Below are positions 12,432 through 25,498 of a stretch of DNA of 64,000 bases, piece by piece. The stretch lies in the NCBI RefSeq assembly GCF_003573695.1, contig NW_020621603.1, positions 18,029,116 through 18,093,115 on the forward strand. Direction: 5' to 3'. Below the pieces are notes generated by a model. It saw nothing but the letters and a program-made list of their open reading frames with translations, did no database searches and had not been told where the DNA came from. The stretch's first letter is position 1. Each line of letters starts with the position of its first letter. This DNA comes from Papaver somniferum (Eukaryota; Streptophyta; Magnoliopsida; Ranunculales; Papaveraceae). The position numbers were made by a program, and so were the translations under genes.

Positions 12432-13356
12432 TGATCGTTGTCGTAGGCGTCAAAAATAATTACACTTTATTACTACTCAAAATATATAATGAAGCAAGGG
12501 AAAGAAAGGATCGTTCCCACATAGAGGTCTTGGGTTGTCAAATTGTTCGGTTTCCTATATAAATAATGGGGGATTTCTGATTTTATGTAAAGGAAATTAA
12601 ACTAAAAGCAAACAAAGCAAAGCAAACACGCAAATATGTGAAGATATTGGTCAAGGATCAGTTTTCATTCACAAACATGTATTCAAAATAATAATTATAA
12701 TTGATATTTAATCTCTCATTATCAAAGGCCCTAGGATACCTTGATCTCAAGAATATCCCGCTAATTTCCTCTTGTCATCAACAAACACACTAAAAGATGC
12801 GAGTATGAGTTCTATCTAAGAGAACAACCTAACATGTAAAAGCACTAATCAAGTTTAATTCCCTAGATGCATTAGGTTCCATGAAATCAGGCCAATCAAA
12901 GCAATCGAACGTGTAAAAGAACTAATCCAATTTAACAAAGGTTATGATCCACTTGTGACTACTAGGATTCACTACAAGAAATAATCACAATTACGCTACT
13001 TGCAATCAGAAATTTATCACTTTTGCTTATCATAAGCTCTAATCTAGCAATAGAGATGAAAGTAAACTCAATCGATTCGCGACTCGACGAAACAAGCATT
13101 CATATCATGTGACGATATTAATGGTGAATCATAAACGATAAAGCATGGAGACAAAACTAATTCCTTGGAAAAAAAAATCATGTTTGGAATTCCAACTTAT
13201 TCCTTAACCAAAAGAAAACTATCTCATGTTCATGGAGTTCATCCAAAGAAGAAATAAATCTATCATCTTCACAAACCCTAGAACAATAAAATAGAAGTAA
13301 AAGATGATTCCCCGTAAAGGAGAGATGAATCTAGTATGTAGAGAGAAATTCCTTTT
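12432..13356 (-). repeat. 3' LTR of gypsy element A, left portion
   Basis: Begins TGATCGTTGTCGTAGGCGTC on the + strand and parallels 25714-26623 of the other LTR almost base for base. It stops abruptly where the nested copia element begins (TGAAAAAGCGGG at 13357). Confidence 0.9.
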
Positions 13357-15788
13357 TGAAAAAGCGGGGGTCTAACAAAAACTCCCAATATTTCGCTTAG
13401 CAATCTGTATGGACAAACTCGAATATACTTTTAAGAGAATCAACAAGACTCAATCAATTAAAAGTATATCAACGAGTTTATATCTCTCTATTGATTCGAT
13501 TTCCTCAAACAGAAACTGCGAGTACTAATCAAATACAAGGAATAACTTGGATGGTACCAAAGACCAATATCCAAGTGTCAATCAATATTAATCAACAACT
13601 ATTAGGTCGGATTCTCCTATTGATTGATCTAACGCACAACCTGTATTATTTCAATTATAAAGATAAAACAATATAATGGGAAATTGAAATAACAATGACA
13701 CCAGAAATTTTGTTAACGAGGAAACTGCAAATGCATAAAACCCCCGGGACCTAGTCCAGATTGAACACACACTGTATTAAGCCGCTACAGACACTAGCCT
13801 ACTCCAAGCTAACTTCAGACTGGACTGTAGTTGAACCCCAATCAGTCTCCCACTGATCCAAGGTATAGTTGTACTCCCTACGCCTCTGATCCCAGCAGGA
13901 TACTGCGCAATTGATTCCCTTAGATGATCTCACCCACAACTAAGAGTTGATACGACCCAAAATCGCAGGCTTTGACAATAAACAAATCTGTCTCACACAG
14001 ACAAGTCTATCAAAGGATCAATCTGTCTCCCACTGAAAAACCCTAAAGTTTTTGTTCCGTCTTTTGATAATAATCAAGGTGAACATGAACCAATTGATAA
14101 TCCGGTCTTATATTCCCGAAGAACAGCCTAGATTAATCAATCACCTCACAACAATCTTAATCGTATGGTAGCGAAACAAGATGTTGTGGAATCACAAACA
14201 ATGAGACGAAGATGTTTGTGATTACTTTTTATATCTTCCCTATCGGAGATATCAAATCTCAAGACAATCAATCTGATTGTACTCGTACAATAGAAGATGC
14301 AAGATCAGATCACACAACTACGATAAAAGTAGTATCGGTATGGCTTCACAATCCCAATGAAGTCTTTAAGTCGTTAACCTGGTTTTAAAAGAAAAAAACC
14401 AAAGGTTAAAGGAGAATCGACTCTAGTACGCAAACTAGTATCACACGTAAGGTGTGGGGATTAGTTTTGCACAATACTAGATGTCTCCTTTATATAGTCT
14501 TTCAAATCAGGGTTTTTCCTTGGTAACAAAACAATCAATATTCACCGTTAGATGAAAACCTGATTTATATTCAAGCTAATATTTCTCAACCGTTAGATCG
14601 AAAACTTAACTTTTTATACACAAATGAACTGCACGCTTCTAGGTTTGTTAACCGTACCCAAACGTGTACATTGTTGGTTCAACAACAGTTAACCAAAAGG
14701 TTAGCCATATGAGCATTTCATATCAACCATGTTCTTCTTCACCATAACTAGTTCAAATGACTCAAATGAACTAGTTAGAGAGTTGTTCAATTGCAAGGAA
14801 ATCTTATGTAACTACACAAGACACAATTGAAGCAAAGATGATTTGATTCACTTGAATCGGTTCATGAGATTTTATAGCCACGGTTTGCAAACTGCATTCC
14901 TTAGTCTTTTTAAAGTTTAAATTCAGAAATCATCTTCAGATATATAACCTACTTAAATTCGCACAATAGGTTCGCGGACTTAAGCAACCGGCAGAGTTTA
15001 CAAACTCCAGCAGAAAATCTCGGAAAGAGACCTTCCGCAGGTCCGCGGATTGGGTTCGTGGACTGGTACTCACGCAAGTAGTTTGTCAACTCCAGCAGAA
15101 TTTCTGGGGATGAGAAGTTCGGCAGTTCGCGGACTTGGCAACAAGCCATTCTTCCGTTTTCTCTTGATCAACAAAGTTCGCAAACTTTGGTTCAAGGAAT
15201 AGGACTTATACATAAATGTGTTTCCACAACAATGCTTATGTCCATCATTGGTTATGTAATCTAAACTCTCATTTCAATCATTGAAACATTCTTAGAGGAC
15301 GTTATACAGTTGTTACACCATTTCTCGTCAAAGAAATTTTCAAATTGATTGAAACATATCATGACTTTCGTCACCAGGTAAAGATAAACTTGGTCGAAGC
15401 GAAAAGCTTACCAACACATATTTTGAGATATAGATAGGTGAGGTATTCTCGGCTCGAAATACCAAATGTGTATAATCTAAGTATATATATATAGCATACG
15501 ACTTTTTGTCTCAAGAAGTAGGAGATAGAGTAGATAGACTTTTGAGTGACATATAAGTTCAAGTCTTCACATACCTTTTTTTCGAGAAGTTCCACCGCTT
15601 CCTTGAGTAGTTCTTCTACTTGTAAGATGAATTGCCATAAAGTCCTTGAGCTCAACTACACTTTCTATCCTAGTCCGACACTTAGCTATAATAGACTAGA
15701 AGTCAAGACTTATATTTTTGATCACTAACATTGACAAACATGCTTGAGATAACAACGCATGCGAGTTCTACCGAGCAATGCTCTAACA
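13357..15788 (-). repeat. 3' LTR of nested copia element
   Basis: On + it runs TGAAAAAGCGGGGG...GCTCTAACA, the reverse complement of TGTTAGAGC...TTTTTCA. A TATA-like box lies near 14490-14500 (reads ACTATATAAAGG on -). Motifs of the GTTCGCGGAC type recur near 14969-15140, at the same place where the LTR at 3586 has GTACGCGTAC. Confidence 0.9.
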
Positions 15789-17420
15789 ATCTCCCCCTTT
15801 GTCAATTTTAGTGACAAAACTATCAATATATATGGAATACAAAAAAGATAAAGAAACTTAAGTAGCTCATATTCCACATGTCTAATCTTCAACATTCCTC
15901 GAAATCTTCGTCACTTCGAAGTACTTCAATGATCCCAAAGTTTGTAAGTTTAGCATCACCGCTGTTGAAGATCCGTAGTTGTAACAATGAGAAATCATCG
16001 GTCTCGATCATTGTTATACAGTGTCATAGTATTATTACATAGCGTCAAAGTTCAATTGTATCACAACTTCAACAGTAATACTATGGTGATATGTATCACT
16101 CCCCCTTAGTCAATACTCCATCTCACATGGAAATCACTCCCCCTTATATAATGACCCGAAAACCATATGTATTTTTGGTGTGAACTACATATTAATTCTC
16201 CCCCTTTTTGTCAATATAATTGGCAAAGGTACAAGAACGGGATCATAATGAAATTTCCGTAAGAGACATCTCATGGCTAAAAAGAAAGAACACACATCAT
16301 CTTATTTAGATGTAATCATATAGCCGAAGCTAATAGCATTCATCAAGGAGTTTAAAGATACAAGATAACCCCTCTAAAATTCCACAACTGCACACCCCTC
16401 AAGATATGACCATTAAGCACAAGTTCAAAAGAACTCTCCCCCATTTGATGCCATTCCCGAAAGAACAACAAGAGCGACCTTAATTTCAGAAGAAAAGAAG
16501 AATTTTATTGGACACCAAAAACCATAAGAATGATTTTTTATATCCAAAAACTCAATCAAATTAATCACAAGTAAAACCCTTGATTAATTTAATCGGTATA
16601 CGCAATCAAAATAAACACAAAAAGTGATCAATTCAATTGTTTGTGCTCAGTATAAGAAAACTCATGGAGACACAAAAATACTCAACTAGATTAATTACAA
16701 GGGAACCCATAATTAATCTAATTGGAATACACAACCAAACTAATTACGAAAGTAATCAATTTAATTGTCAATTGTTTTGCTCGACATAAGAAAACTTACG
16801 GAGAAATAACTAAATAACCAAACAAGATGATTAATTTAGTTCAAAATGCTCAACATAAAGTACCTTACGGAACAACCAACAAAGCTAATCAAAAATAATC
16901 AACTTGGTTGTATCGTGCTTAACATAAGACATATTACAGAGCCTCACAGTAATACATACGAATATGGATCAGGGATGACCAATACTACGGAATACATAAG
17001 GATTCATTCTATATTCAATCATTATTTGCATAAAAACAATAATGGACATAATCCTTGAAAAAAAAAGATTTTAGCCTATCTTCCATCAACATAATTGACA
17101 ATATAGGTTTAACTTTTGTATTTTTCAAAAGTCCATTCATCCTTTTACCAGTACATGAATACCGAACACGAACGACTTTACTTTTGACAAAGTATGGGAC
17201 CTTCAAGTTCACGGAAGCAAACATACATATCCCATAACAAGTTGCAATATAACAAATCATAAAGATTAATACTGCAAAAACATCATCCTACAAATATTTT
17301 TAGAATCTTATACCAATAAACCTAAAAAAAACAAGAAGATAAAAAATAATAGCTATGTGTAGTCACAATCATTGCTATTCAAGCACTAGTTATTCTTCCA
17401 ACTAATCAAAAAGAAGACAT
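15789..17420 (-). other. Noncoding 3' internal region of nested copia element
   Basis: Holds the polypurine tract (15789-15801) and three further PPT-like G5 tracts (near 16090, 16134, 16196), as in the element at 1-6038. Open stretches here are short and AT-rich, and I see no domain. Confidence 0.6.
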
Positions 17421-17439
17421 CCTAGGCAACAAATAAAAC

Positions 17440-17874
17440 TCAGTTTTCCTTGATGATTTCATACCTCTGGAATGGTCCATCAAAATAGGAGTCACTGATA
17501 TCCTTGATTTTGTTGACTGTAGAGACACCATGTTCATGAATCAGAACGTTAGTTTTTCGATCAACAATGCGAACAAAGTGTCGAGCCTTAGCGCAGTCAA
17601 GAATAACTTTCTTCTGATTCCTGATCAAGATATTTTGAGTACCAAGGATTTTTGCCTGTCCATCAATAAGCTGGTTTATCTGCAGTTGAAGATTAGAAAG
17701 TTCGTTCTTTACTTCATTCTGGACGATAATTAAATCCTTGAACGATTCTCCAATCCAATAGTTATACTCTTTTCTTTCATGCATCTTCTTCAAAATAAAC
17801 TCTTGAGCAGGATCACTTCCTTTGAGATCATCCTCTACAGAAGGGTTAACTTCTTCGTTGGGAACAGTTTCCAT
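17440..17874 (-). CDS. Unrecognised 144-residue ORF of nested copia element
   Basis: An uninterrupted frame of 144 residues starts METVPNEEVNPS. It is acidic at the N-terminus, then predominantly helical with a heptad-like stretch around residues 45-80 (IIVQNEVKNELSNLQLQINQ) that could form a coiled coil. I do not recognise a family. It sits between the gag remnant and the 3' LTR, the place of the extra ORF in SIRE/Maximus elements, but it has no obvious membrane segment expected of an env-like protein. It may simply be a spared stretch of a longer decayed ORF. Confidence 0.4.
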   Translation of the reverse strand: METVPNEEVNPSVEDDLKGSDPAQEFILKKMHERKEYNYWIGESFKDLIIVQNEVKNELSNLQLQINQLIDGQAKILGTQNILIRNQKKVILDCAKARHFVRIVDRKTNVLIHEHGVSTVNKIKDISDSYFDGPFQRYEIIKEN

Positions 17875-18198
17875 CGAGTTCCTTTCTAAAGATTAATGAA
17901 GGCATATATGAGATATATATATGTTCAAAAGTACATCCTAGATAGAAACCCTAGAGTTCCTTCAGGAGATAAGGACGTTTGTGGACTAAGCCATAAAACA
18001 AAATGGACCCAACTGGGAAAACTGCATACTGTGTCGCTTCCAGCTCTAAAAAAAAGTCCACAGTGAAAGAAATACTAAAAACTCACATCAAGAGATATCA
18101 AACATACACACGAATGAAAATCATCTAATTACTTGAGCATCTCTCAAACATCATCCTTGTATCTCTCAAGCTGGATACAAGAACGGAACTTTCTGCTA

Positions 18199-19472
18199 CT
18201 AGGTAGCAGAGGGAGACATAGTCTCACTATAGGTTTTGAGAGAGTAGTTGTGATTTCCACCAGGATATATGATCTCAACATTTCTTGTCTTTCCATGGTA
18301 GTTTCCATTTTTAGGGAAATTTCTCATAGCTCTTCCTGAAAGCCCAAGAGAAGGAGCTTTCTGATTACTGAGTCTAGGACCTTTAGAGAACGGTTCAAGA
18401 GGATTTTCCGAGATGGGTTTCCAAACTCTAGACTTAGATTTACCAGAGTTGTTCTTATAAGCACATGTTATGCTTTTTTCAGCAACATAAGAATTTAAAC
18501 CACTAGAATGCACAGAAGTCCTGTAATGATTCCCGGGGAAGAGATCATTTTTATAAGATGTCTGGTTTCTTGTGAGGATGAGGTTCACTGTCGTAGTCGA
18601 CTGACTTTTTACTCTATTGACTGTGGAAAGAAGCAAATTACGAAGTTTAGAAATTTGTTTCTTCCTGGAAAAGCAACGGATAACATAGTGATTCCCTTTT
18701 CCACAAAAGGTAGTGTTTCGTGAAGAATACGCAATAAACGACATCTGTTTTAACTTTACAACCCTGTGAGAATATTGTAAGTTATATAAACTTTTCTCGA
18801 CACAATCTTCTTTTGGAGGATATTTCTTCATGTACTGTATGTCAGGAGGAACAGTTGGAACAAAAGAACTTTTCCTTAAAACGGAGTTTTCCTTTTCCAA
18901 GGTCTCACACTGTTCATGGGCTAGTGAAAGTGATGCTTCTAGCTTCTCTTTTTCAACACGAAGTCTGTCAAGATCGAATGAATGCGTCTTGATCAACCGT
19001 TTTTTTCTAATTGAGCCTTCTTTGATAATACTTTCAAGATCACAAATCTTTTCACGCTGTAGATTATTCTCTTGAAGAAGTTTCTCAATATCCTTAGAGA
19101 AGGAGTCAATAATGTTATAGAGTACACGTTCTCGATCAATAGACTTTTCAAATTCATCTATGAGTGATTCTGAAGATCAACAAACTCAGTAGAATTTTTT
19201 GCGATTCTGGTGAGCTCCATTTCAGGTTTTTCCATTGTGTCCAATGTCTCATTGGAGGAAGAGTGATCATCACAGGATGAGTCAATCTTATTACCTCGGG
19301 ATTCGGAAGAATCAACTAAGGAGCAATCCTTTGAGGTATTCCCAAGACAACTAACATAGTTGAAATCTTTGGAAGGCATCTTGGTATGCATAAGAGATTC
19401 TGTCCTCAGACTCAGATTGCTACAAACACAGACTTGTAAGGACTTGAACGTGTTTGCCTGCTCTGATACCAA
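18199..19472 (-). pseudogene. Decayed gag of nested copia element with defective CCHC knuckle
   Basis: Starts at the primer-binding site and reads leftward through two frames (19472-19158 and 18996-18199, linked by an out-of-frame stretch). The middle part is a long Glu/Lys/Leu-rich helix (for example VEKEKLEASLSLAHEQCETL), consistent with a coiled coil. It is followed near 18680-18720 by CGKGNHYVIRC, which is a retroviral-type knuckle that has lost its first Cys (a Thr occupies the place). The order coiled coil then knuckle fits SIRE-type Gag. Frameshifts and the missing Cys mark it as non-functional. Confidence 0.65.
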
Positions 19473-19473
19473 T
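19460..19473 (-). other. Primer-binding site (tRNA-iMet) of nested copia element
   Basis: On the minus strand this reads ATTGGTATCAGAGC, directly after the 5' LTR end. The LTR terminal CA is mutated to TA here (TAAAAAAGCGGG on +). Confidence 0.88.
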
Positions 19474-21290
19474 TAAAAAAGCGGGGGTCTAACAACACCA
19501 CCCAATATTTCACTTAGCAATCTGTATGGACAAACTCGAATATACTTTTAAGAGAATCAACAAGACTCAATCAATTAAAAGTACATCAACGAGTTTATAT
19601 CTCTTTCTTGAATTGATTTCCTCAAACAGAAACTGCGAGTACTAATCAAATACAAGGAATAACTTGGATGGTACCAAAGACCAATATCCAAGTGTCAATC
19701 AATATCAATCAGCAACCGTTAGGTCGGATTCTCTAATTGATTGATCTAACGCACAACCTGTATTATTTCAATTATAAAGATAAAACAATATAATATGGAA
19801 ATTGAAATAACACAGACACCAGAAATTTTGTTAACGAGGAAACCGCAAATGCTGAAAACCCCGGGACCGAGTCCAGATTGAACACATATTGTATTAAGCC
19901 GCTACAGACACTAGCCTACTCCAAGCTAACTTCGGATTGGACTGTAGTTGAACCCCAATCAGTCTCCCACTGATCCAAGGTACAATTGTAATCCCTTACA
20001 CCTCTGATCCCAGCAGGATACTGCGCACTTGATTCCCTTAGCTGATCTCACCCACAACTAAGAGTTGCTACGACCCAAAATCGCAGGCTTTGACAATAAA
20101 CAAATCTGTCTAACACAAACAAGTCTATCAAAGGATCAATCTATCTCCCATAGAAAAACCCTAAAGTTTTTGTTCCGTTTTTTGATATAATCAAGGTGAA
20201 CAGGAACCAATTGATAATCCGGTCTTATATTCCAGAAGAACAACCTAGATTAATCAATCACCTCACAAAAATCTTAATCATATGGTAGCGAAACAAGATG
20301 TTGTGGAATCACAAACAATGAGACGAAGATGTTTGTGATTACTTTTTATATCTTGCCTATCAGAGATATCAAATTTCAAGCCAATCAATCTGATTGTACT
20401 CATACGATAAAAGATGCAAGATCAGATCACACAACTACGATAAAAGTAGTATCAGTCTGGCTTCACAATCCCAATGAAGTCTTTAAGTCGCTAACCTGGT
20501 TTTAGAAGAAGAAAACCAAAGGTTAAAGGAGAATTGACTCTAGTACGCAAACTAGTATCACACGTAAGGTGTGGAGATTAGTTTTGCACAATACTAGATG
20601 TCTCCTTTATATAGTCTTTCAAATCAGGGTTTTTCCTTGGTAACAAAGCAATCAATATTCACAGTTAGATGAACACCTGATTTAGATTCAAGCTAATATT
20701 TCTCAACCGTTAGATCGAAAACTTAGCTTGTTATACACAAATGAACTGCACGCTTCTAGGTTTGTTAACCGTACCCAAACATGTACATTGTTGGTTCAAC
20801 AATAGTTAACCAAAAGGTTAGTCATATGAGCATTTCATATCAACCATGTTTTTCTTCACCATAACTAGTTCAAATGACTCAAATGAACTAGTTAGACAGT
20901 TGTTCAATTGCAAGGAAATCTTATGTAACTACACAATACACAATTGAAGCAAAGATGATTTGATTCACTTGAATCGGTTCATGAAATTTTATAGCCACGG
21001 TTTGCAAACGGTATTCCTTAATCTTTTTAAAGTTTAAGTTCAAAATTCATCTTCAGATATATAAACTTATTAAGTTCGCACACTAGGTTCGCGGACTTAA
21101 GCAACCCACAGAGTTTACAAAAACTCCAGCAGAAAATCTCGGCAAGAGACCTTCCGTCGGTTCGTGGACTGGTACTCACGCAACTAGTTTCTCTACTCCA
21201 GCAGAATTTCTCGGGATGAGAAGTTCGGCAGTTCGCGGACTTGGCAACAAGCCATTCTTCTGGTTTCTCTTGATCAACAAAGTTCGCAAA
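19474..21290 (-). repeat. 5' LTR of nested copia element, truncated
   Basis: Collinear with 13357-15182 of the other LTR up to AAAGTTCGCAAA, where homology stops. The missing part is the outer U3 end. It is followed by 2 filler bases and then gypsy A LTR sequence (TCCCTGACTTTG, matching 27919 onward). Confidence 0.88.
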
Positions 21291-21292
21291 GT

Positions 21293-21864
21293 TCCCTGAC
21301 TTTGTTTAAGAACCCTAATTTCTGTAACTTGTTTCTTCAACTGTACTGCTTTAGTTCGAAAACCCATTCATTAACCCTATCCTAACATTCATTTAAACCT
21401 CTTAATTTCTTCAAATTCTTCATCAATCTCTCGATCTCCATTTCCGTCTGAATTCTAATGGAGCCACCATTTATTTTCTCTCTGAGTTGGGGAATGAATG
21501 ATTGAGAAATCATTTTCTCAATTCCAGGTGTTGGTAATAGCCAAAACTTCTATAGGCACCCATCAGATCATTATGGGACACTCAATACTCTTCTTGTACT
21601 GTCAGTCCTTGGGAACTGACAGGCTTAATTGTTATTTTTGTTCGTATCCTTCTCATACGACGTCGGAATGACCTCGTTCTTTCTCCTGCGACTTGATGCG
21701 TTTACCTTTTCTCTCCAAATGGACATTTTCTCCTTCTTTTGCTCCCAATGACTCCATTGCACCTAATAAGCTCAAAATCACACATAAGATACATAATTTA
21801 CATGAAAACTCGTAAATAAAGCATAAACAATAGATAAATATCAAGGTGTTTATGACACCTATCA
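21293..21864 (-). repeat. 3' LTR of gypsy element A, right portion
   Basis: Matches 27919-28490 of the 5' LTR closely and ends GACACCTATCA. Together with 12432-13356 it makes 1.5 kb, against 3.0 kb for the 5' LTR. The missing 1.3 kb (equivalent of 26623-27918) was lost together with the end of the nested copia element. Confidence 0.9.
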
Positions 21865-23984
21865 AATTCCCCCACACTTAGACTTTGCTAGTCCTCGAGC
21901 AAATCAAACGAAACTAATTATAAAACATACATACAACTCCGTGTCGTCGAGGTTACGATCACACTTAGCATGTATAACAATCCTTCGAACCCCTAGGTTT
22001 CCCTAGTGGACGAGTTATAGTCTCGTGAGGGTTTACTAGATATATACCCACAAAACCTATTTTTCCAACTTACTAGTTCTCCGAAATGATAGCATCCTAC
22101 GCGCTAAGAAGACATAGAGATTTTTCACACTAGTAATAAGAAGTTAGACACATATATGAACACAATCTCATTCTTAAAGTTGAGAGAGAAATAATCATCC
22201 CTTATCGAAAGAATCCAGGTTCGAGAGTGATCGAAAGTCTCGACTCTGCCTCACCAGAAATGGTTTTATGAAGTTTCTCTCAATAATAAACAACTTTTTT
22301 ATGGGTCACACATGTGTCCAGGTAGGAATGAAGAGAGAATCCTGCGACACGTTGAATGGTAGGAAGGAAAAACCCTCCGAATTGTTTTAAAAACCCACAT
22401 CTTTTATAATTTTGAAAACCTTTTTTTCTGACGATCTCTAAGAAAGGAAATCAACCACTTAACGAAGGTGGAAATATGCTTACTTAACTCGTTATCCGTT
22501 CGACGTGCAGTTAGCACCACTCTCACAGCATCCATAGAAACGTCTTCGGTCTTCAATCCTTGTCTTCATATTCGTCTTCGGTCTTCAACTCTTGATGATG
22601 ACATCTTGAACTTCATGGAATCTTGACAATGTAGCTCTTTTTCTTCAAATCCTTGTTGCTTGAGACTTCATTATGAATATTTCTTCTTCCATTGGTTGTA
22701 CTAAAAATGAACTAAACAAACCAAAATATGATACAATGAATTTTTCTTGTCTTTTTTTTTTTGTTTTTTTTTTCCTTTTTTTTTTCCTTTTTTTTTTCTT
22801 TTCTTTTAATTGAGACAAGAAAAGTAAAACAAATGCAAAATGAAACAAAACAAAATAATAAAACTAATAATGAACCTAAAATTTTTCTCTTGTCTTTTTT
22901 TTTTCTTTTTTTCATTTTTTTTGACAAGGGACCTAGCATAGTGATGTCCATGTCCCAAGTTTTTTTTTTTAACAAGAGAAAATAATACAAATAAAGATAA
23001 AATAAAAACGCAAGTAAAAAGGCTATGGTGTAAGTACTTTACCGCTTGATTCTTCACAACCTGTATGTCTCGATATCATAAACTTCTTTCTCATCTTGAT
23101 TATCTTCGCTCTTGTATATAAGTCTTCAACTTGTAAAAATTCTGCTCCTTGTCTTGTTTCTTTACTTGAATCTGAAATCGCTCATTTATGCATTGTTGCT
23201 TGTAAACCTTGATCGTCTTCAACTTTCCTTCGAATTCGTGATGCTCCTCTTGTTGATGATGATGGTGTTTCTATGGACCTGCTGGTATAGAGAGAGATAA
23301 AGTGGATGGTGCTAACTGCGAAAAAGATTACAAGTGGTATGTAAGTTAGAAATTCGATTTCACCATCATGATTCATAAAATAGCACTCAAAAGATCAAAA
23401 TAGTGCTTCTATTGGTGGGAGGTTGGGTAGCTCACCATTCTACCCGGAGTTTATGTACGGTGACACACACTCTAAAAGCACATATTTAGACATGTACAAA
23501 GAAGTAAATGTCGGTGCCTCTCATGATGTAACATGGGTAGTCTCCACTATAGGGGATCACAACTCTAATACAAAATTAAGTCTGCACCTCAATTGCCACT
23601 GGCATGATTAAATCCAACTTTAACTCTCATACAAGTAAGAAACCCGATCATAGTTCTCTGTCATCTCTAAGTTCTGTCACTCTTATGAGAATCTAGATGT
23701 AATCTTAGCGACATGTATACTATGTGACTCTAAACTAACTACAAGTTGGAGTTTTTCATGCACTAATTTAAAAAAAAGTTGAAAAATCATGAAAAATTTA
23801 CAATGCAAGTGCAAGCTTAACCACCCCCCCGCACTAACTTTACATTGTCCTCAATGTAAATTAAGTCATCCAAGTAGAGTCAAGGTGGGAAATCCTAACA
23901 TGAAAAGTGACAAGAAATCAGAAAAAGTAAAAACAAGACAAGAAAAGAAAATAAGAGATAAGAGATACAAAACCTATGGGTTTC
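21865..23984 (-). other. Noncoding 3' internal region of gypsy A with conserved palindromic motifs
   Basis: Directly after the polypurine tract lies TTGCTAGTCCTCGAGCAA (21885-21902). Further in are a conserved block CGAGTTATAGTCTCG plus ATATACCCACAAAACCT (about 22011-22060) and ACATTGTCCTCAATGT (23842-23857). The same three motifs in the same order occur in gypsy B (32984-34024), although the rest of the sequence differs. Long T/A homopolymer stretches at 22749-22800, 22895-22920 and 22960-22970 create spurious open frames on both strands. No gene is visible. Confidence 0.7.
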
Positions 23985-25408
23985 CTCCCATGTAGCGCTT
24001 GGTTTAAAGTCGTCAGCCGGACTATCTCCTCGCAAGATTCACTCCCCATATACCAACAATCTGAAAAGTTGGGGATCCTTCCATGTAACCTGTTTTGCAA
24101 ACACTTGCTTCACACAAACATTAGTACAAGAAAACAGAAGTGAAGCTATCGCCCCGTAGAAGTTTCCCCCACACTTATTCTTTTCTACACTTGGAAGTGT
24201 ATAAAGAACATAGAAATCAGGAACTTCTATGGTTTCTTCTTTGCAAACATCCATAATATGAGAATCAAATGTTTCTAACGGCGGATATCACGAAATAAAG
24301 TCATTTAACAATGTTCTCGAAGCACATACATTCAAGACAATAACAGGTAAAGGAGAAGGATTAATATGCAAGGGGTTAGACAAACCTTGCAACTCTTGTG
24401 TTATGGTATCCTCTTCATCCTTAAAGAATTTAAGTGAATTACTTACCTCTTGCACATGGTGGTCCTCTATCAAACCTTGCAAGCATTCTTCATCCGTTTT
24501 TTCCTTAACCAAAGTCTCGACATCAACATCATCATACAATCATATGCAGGCTCAATTGGGTCTTCCACAATGTTAGTCATAATGGTCACATTCTCAACAT
24601 GCTCCTCTTTATTAGACTCAAACGAGTCAAACCTTGTTGCAAGGAAGTTTTGTAAAACACTAGTTTCATCATATTCATGTACCTTTTGAATAGGTGTTTG
24701 ATCGTTATAAAGATCAAGAGTTGAGTCAACTACACTAGTGTCATAAAATATCTCCAAAGGTTGGTCTTTTTCAACACAATCATCTTCATTTTCAGACTCA
24801 CCATAATAATAATCTTCATCGGTTTCCCAACCTTTATCCCGACGTCGTTTAAGTTCCACATGAATGGTCCTACTAATTTCTGCGACAAGCTCTTCCGAGG
24901 TTCCATCATCTTCCAACTTGTATAATTTCTATGCTAGTTTCTTGAAATTCACACGCTTTCCACCATTAACTACAATGGGTACTCTTTCCCATGACTCTTC
25001 CCTTTGAATGGATGAATGATCATAACTACGATCTGGAGTCGGGTAAGAAAAAGTGTTGCAAAAATTGGTTTGATCGACGTTCTTTCTATCACGGTCAATT
25101 TGGTCTAATCTTTGTTGCATGCCTTGCAATTCATTCATAATCTTCATACAACTCGAATGAAGCCAATTATAAGTAGAATTATCCCACCTTGGTGCTTGAA
25201 TTACATATCCACTACAAGGTTGTTGTTGGTATGTATGAAAATCACTGAAAGGTTGTCTAGGATATGCATCATAACCAATAAATTGGTTTTGATTGTATCC
25301 TGTAGATGGTGGGCAATTGTCATAGTGTTGAGGTTGTTGAAAACTGTATCCATTGTTCCAATATGATCCGTCCATAGAAATTGGTACTTGAAACAAGATT
25401 CTCAACAC
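23985..25408 (-). pseudogene. Unrecognised Gln/Tyr/Asn-rich ORF of gypsy A (frameshifted)
   Basis: Open stretches 25408-24929, 24916-24470 and 24254-24039 read leftward as one decayed protein. The probable start is the Met before DGSYWNNGYSF. The first ~75 residues are rich in Tyr, Gln, Asn and Pro (low complexity). A helical segment follows (MNELQGMQQRLDQIDRDRK), then a strongly acidic middle, then a C-terminal part with DPQLFRLLVYGE and LNQALHGRKP. Gypsy B encodes a protein of the same layout ending with similar motifs (DPQLFRLLL, LNLALFGR). It is not gag or pol and I do not know its function. Frame changes and stops indicate inactivation in this copy. Confidence 0.55.
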
Positions 25409-25484
25409 TAGGTTAAAACCATAAAATAAGAAAAACTACAACAAAAAAAAATAAAAAAATAAGAAACCAAAAACAAGTGACAAA

Positions 25485-25498
25485 GCGGCGCCAAAATT
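25485..25498 (-). other. Primer-binding site of gypsy A
   Basis: On the minus strand this reads AATTTTGGCGCCGC next to the LTR end. TGGCGCC-type sites are used by plant Tat/Athila-like gypsy elements. Confidence 0.8.

Larger units (their letters stand above)
13357..21290 (-). mobile_element. SIRE/Maximus-like copia element nested in gypsy A, 5' end deleted, no pol
   Basis: Minus orientation. The intact 3' LTR is 15788-13357 (2432 bp), the polypurine tract is at 15789-15801 and the internal region is 15789-19473. An iMet primer-binding site lies at 19460-19473, and the 5' LTR (19474-21290) lacks its outer ~600 bp. The two LTRs look roughly 96-98% alike by eye. The internal 3.7 kb has a gag-like frame with a damaged CCHC knuckle and no pol. 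The right border is a deletion, not a clean insertion end: the gypsy LTR resumes at 21293 at a point ~1.3 kb further on than where it left off at 13356. This removed both the element's end and its target duplication. Confidence 0.9.

Noticed and set aside
22645..23057. Lys/Phe-rich open frames on both strands
   Set aside because: They arise from long T and A homopolymers in the noncoding part of gypsy A; mirror-image frames on both strands show they are compositional.
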